Assembly: GCF_001885585.1 (NCBI RefSeq)
Contig: NZ_LSRP01000118.1
Coordinates: 1-64,000, forward strand
DNA from: Pararhizobium antarcticum
Lineage (GTDB): Bacteria > Pseudomonadota > Alphaproteobacteria > Rhizobiales > Rhizobiaceae
Length of the DNA: 64,000 bases
Direction: 5' to 3'
Under the pieces are notes generated by a model that was given only the letters and a program-made list of their open reading frames with translations, searched no databases and was not told the origin of the DNA. Numbering within the stretch: position 1 is the first letter of the stretch; each line of letters starts with the position of its first letter. The position numbers and the translations under genes are program-made. Shown piece after piece: positions 62,887 to 64,000 of the stretch.

Positions 62887-64000
62887 CAATTGCCCCATAT
62901 TTTCCAGAACGGCTTTTTCTTCGGCGCCTCTTCCGTTGCCGCCTGTTCAACGGGCGGACCGGCTGTCGCCGCTTCGCCGTTTGCCGCCGTCGCGACACTT
63001 TGGTCGCCGACCACCGGCTGCGCCGTCACGGGTCTGCTAGTCTTGGTTGTGGCTTCCGGCTGTTGGTCTGGTTTTGCGGTACCGACCGTCGACGCTGAAG
63101 ATTCGGCGGGCGCGGCATCGATCGGGGCCTGGGCCGCTGCCTGCGGTTCTTGCGCTGCCTTGCGCGAAAACAGACTGCCGAAGAAACCCTTTCTGGACGA
63201 TCCCTGCGCTGCGCCCTGATCGATGGCCGCTTGCTCGACAGGCCGCGCCATCGGGTTTTCCTGCGGCACAGGCACGGACTTGCCGTTGCGTGTGGTCTTT
63301 TCGAGTTCGGCCTTCTGGAGTTCGATCGCCTTCTTGGCTTCTTCCAGTTCGGCGCGGCGGGCCATCTGTTTTTCGAGGTCAGCGACCTTCATCAGCTTGC
63401 CGGCGTCGAGCGACGATCCGGTTGGCGCATAGGCCAGTTCCTTGCCGACGCGCTGCTTCGCGACGATCGCCTTGCGCTCGGCCTCGGACGGCTCGTACCA
63501 GACCATGCCCTCGTATTTCGACATCGCCTTGGCGTAGTCGGCATCATACTTCTTGTTGTAGGCGGCAAGAGCCGACTGCATGGCCGCCGGCGTCGACATT
63601 GCCGGGCACTGGCCGGTGGGCGAAAACTTGCCGTCGGTCTGCTGGTTGAAGATGTATTTCTTCTCGCAGACATTGACTTCCGGCGGGCGCTTGGAAATTT
63701 CGAACTGGTCGTAGCCGGGCTTCAGCATGTTCCAGAACTGGATATGCGGGCTGTTGCGGTGACGCGCCATGTTTTCCGCCGTCATGCGGAAGGGTAGGGA
63801 CTGCAGCTGGATGGCCTGCTGCCCGCCCTTGTAGGCATCCCGTGCCAAGGCAAAGATTTCCTGCATCTGCTCGTCGGTCATCGAATAGCAACCGGATGAC
63901 GAGCAGGCGCCGTGGATCATCAGGTTGGAGCCATGCCGGCCGTTCGACTGGTCGTAGCGATTGGGATAACCGGTGTTGATAGCGAGATAATAGCTCGAAT
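62886..64000 (-). CDS. L,D-transpeptidase (YkuD-type), 5' end outside window
   Basis: At least 371 residues are visible; the frame stays open to the right edge, so the true start lies beyond 64000. SSYYLAINTGYPNRYDQ and MIHGACSSSGCYSMTDEQM contain the catalytic His and Cys of the YkuD/ErfK fold, in the variant seen in YafK-like enzymes. The C-terminal 160 residues are Ala/Pro/Glu-rich and probably disordered, ending KKKPFWKIWGN. It would form 3-3 peptide crosslinks or attach proteins to peptidoglycan. It overlaps the TusA-like gene by one base. Confidence 0.88.
   Translation of the reverse strand, partial: SSYYLAINTGYPNRYDQSNGRHGSNLMIHGACSSSGCYSMTDEQMQEIFALARDAYKGGQQAIQLQSLPFRMTAENMARHRNSPHIQFWNMLKPGYDQFEISKRPPEVNVCEKKYIFNQQTDGKFSPTGQCPAMSTPAAMQSALAAYNKKYDADYAKAMSKYEGMVWYEPSEAERKAIVAKQRVGKELAYAPTGSSLDAGKLMKVADLEKQMARRAELEEAKKAIELQKAELEKTTRNGKSVPVPQENPMARPVEQAAIDQGAAQGSSRKGFFGSLFSRKAAQEPQAAAQAPIDAAPAESSASTVGTAKPDQQPEATTKTSRPVTAQPVVGDQSVATAANGEAATAGPPVEQAATEEAPKKKPFWKIWGN

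Overview
The window reads as alphaproteobacterial chromosome of the Rhizobiales/Rhizobiaceae type. The evidence is gene content, not a database match: a sqdBDC sulfolipid operon, a chpT / receiver / ctrA / fliJ / sciP-like cell-cycle cluster, an RpoH sigma factor, a serC leader of the kind known in Rhizobiales, GANTC-rich control DNA, and high-GC coding sequence throughout. Almost all of it is core chromosome. No insertion sequence, integrase, plasmid gene or CRISPR array was seen.

Layout. 0-3 kb: sqdC, sqdD, sqdB (minus strand; sulfoquinovosyl diacylglycerol synthesis, genes overlapping by 1-4 bases). 3-7.4 kb: ybgC (+), then a minus-strand non-homologous end-joining pair, ku and ligD, which separates ybgC from the rest of its usual cluster. 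7.5-13.7 kb: a tiny Tyr/Gly/His/Lys-only secreted protein, then tolQ-tolR-tolA-tolB-pal-cpoB (cell-envelope constriction). 13.7-18.8 kb: tilS, ftsH, glmM. 19-21 kb: two tandem outer-membrane beta-barrel genes, each with a perfect TTAA-N7-TTAAC CtrA-type box upstream. 21-24 kb: serC and serA behind a structured serC leader. 24-29.5 kb: MgtC-like protein, EamA transporter, purA, and an 810-aa single-pass membrane protein. 29.6-35 kb: rpoH, an rluD-like gene, a small membrane protein, an RNA methyltransferase, a coiled-coil membrane protein, a DUF1134 protein.

35-44 kb is the regulatory centre: chpT, a degenerate receiver protein, ctrA with four GANTC sites in its upstream region, fliJ, a GNAT protein, a 1421-aa protein made of 175 unbroken octapeptides in a hierarchical 10/7 pattern, and a sciP-like DUF1153 gene. 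CtrA, its phosphotransferase, its likely inhibitor and several probable target sites all lie in this window. 44-50.4 kb: an orphan terminator that may end a small RNA, a LuxR-type regulator lacking key acyl-homoserine-lactone contacts, mnmA, tRNA-Met, two very small unannotated-size proteins, a Bax-inhibitor-1 family protein, an ECF sigma / anti-sigma pair and a YqaA protein.

50.6-58.7 kb: an RTX-type calcium-binding protein, an AraC regulator divergent from a zinc alcohol dehydrogenase, a heptamer-repeat element, an Lrp regulator with an M20 amidohydrolase, a D,D-carboxypeptidase and a CobW GTPase. 58.8-64 kb: an iron-type ABC importer (ATPase, permease, binding protein) divergent from a SAM methyltransferase across a nested dyad containing TGA-N9-TCA, then a TusA-like protein and an L,D-transpeptidase cut off by the right edge.

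The most unusual object is the octapeptide-repeat protein at 38840-43105. The most coherent system-level observation is the set of CtrA-type boxes beside ctrA, chpT and sciP.
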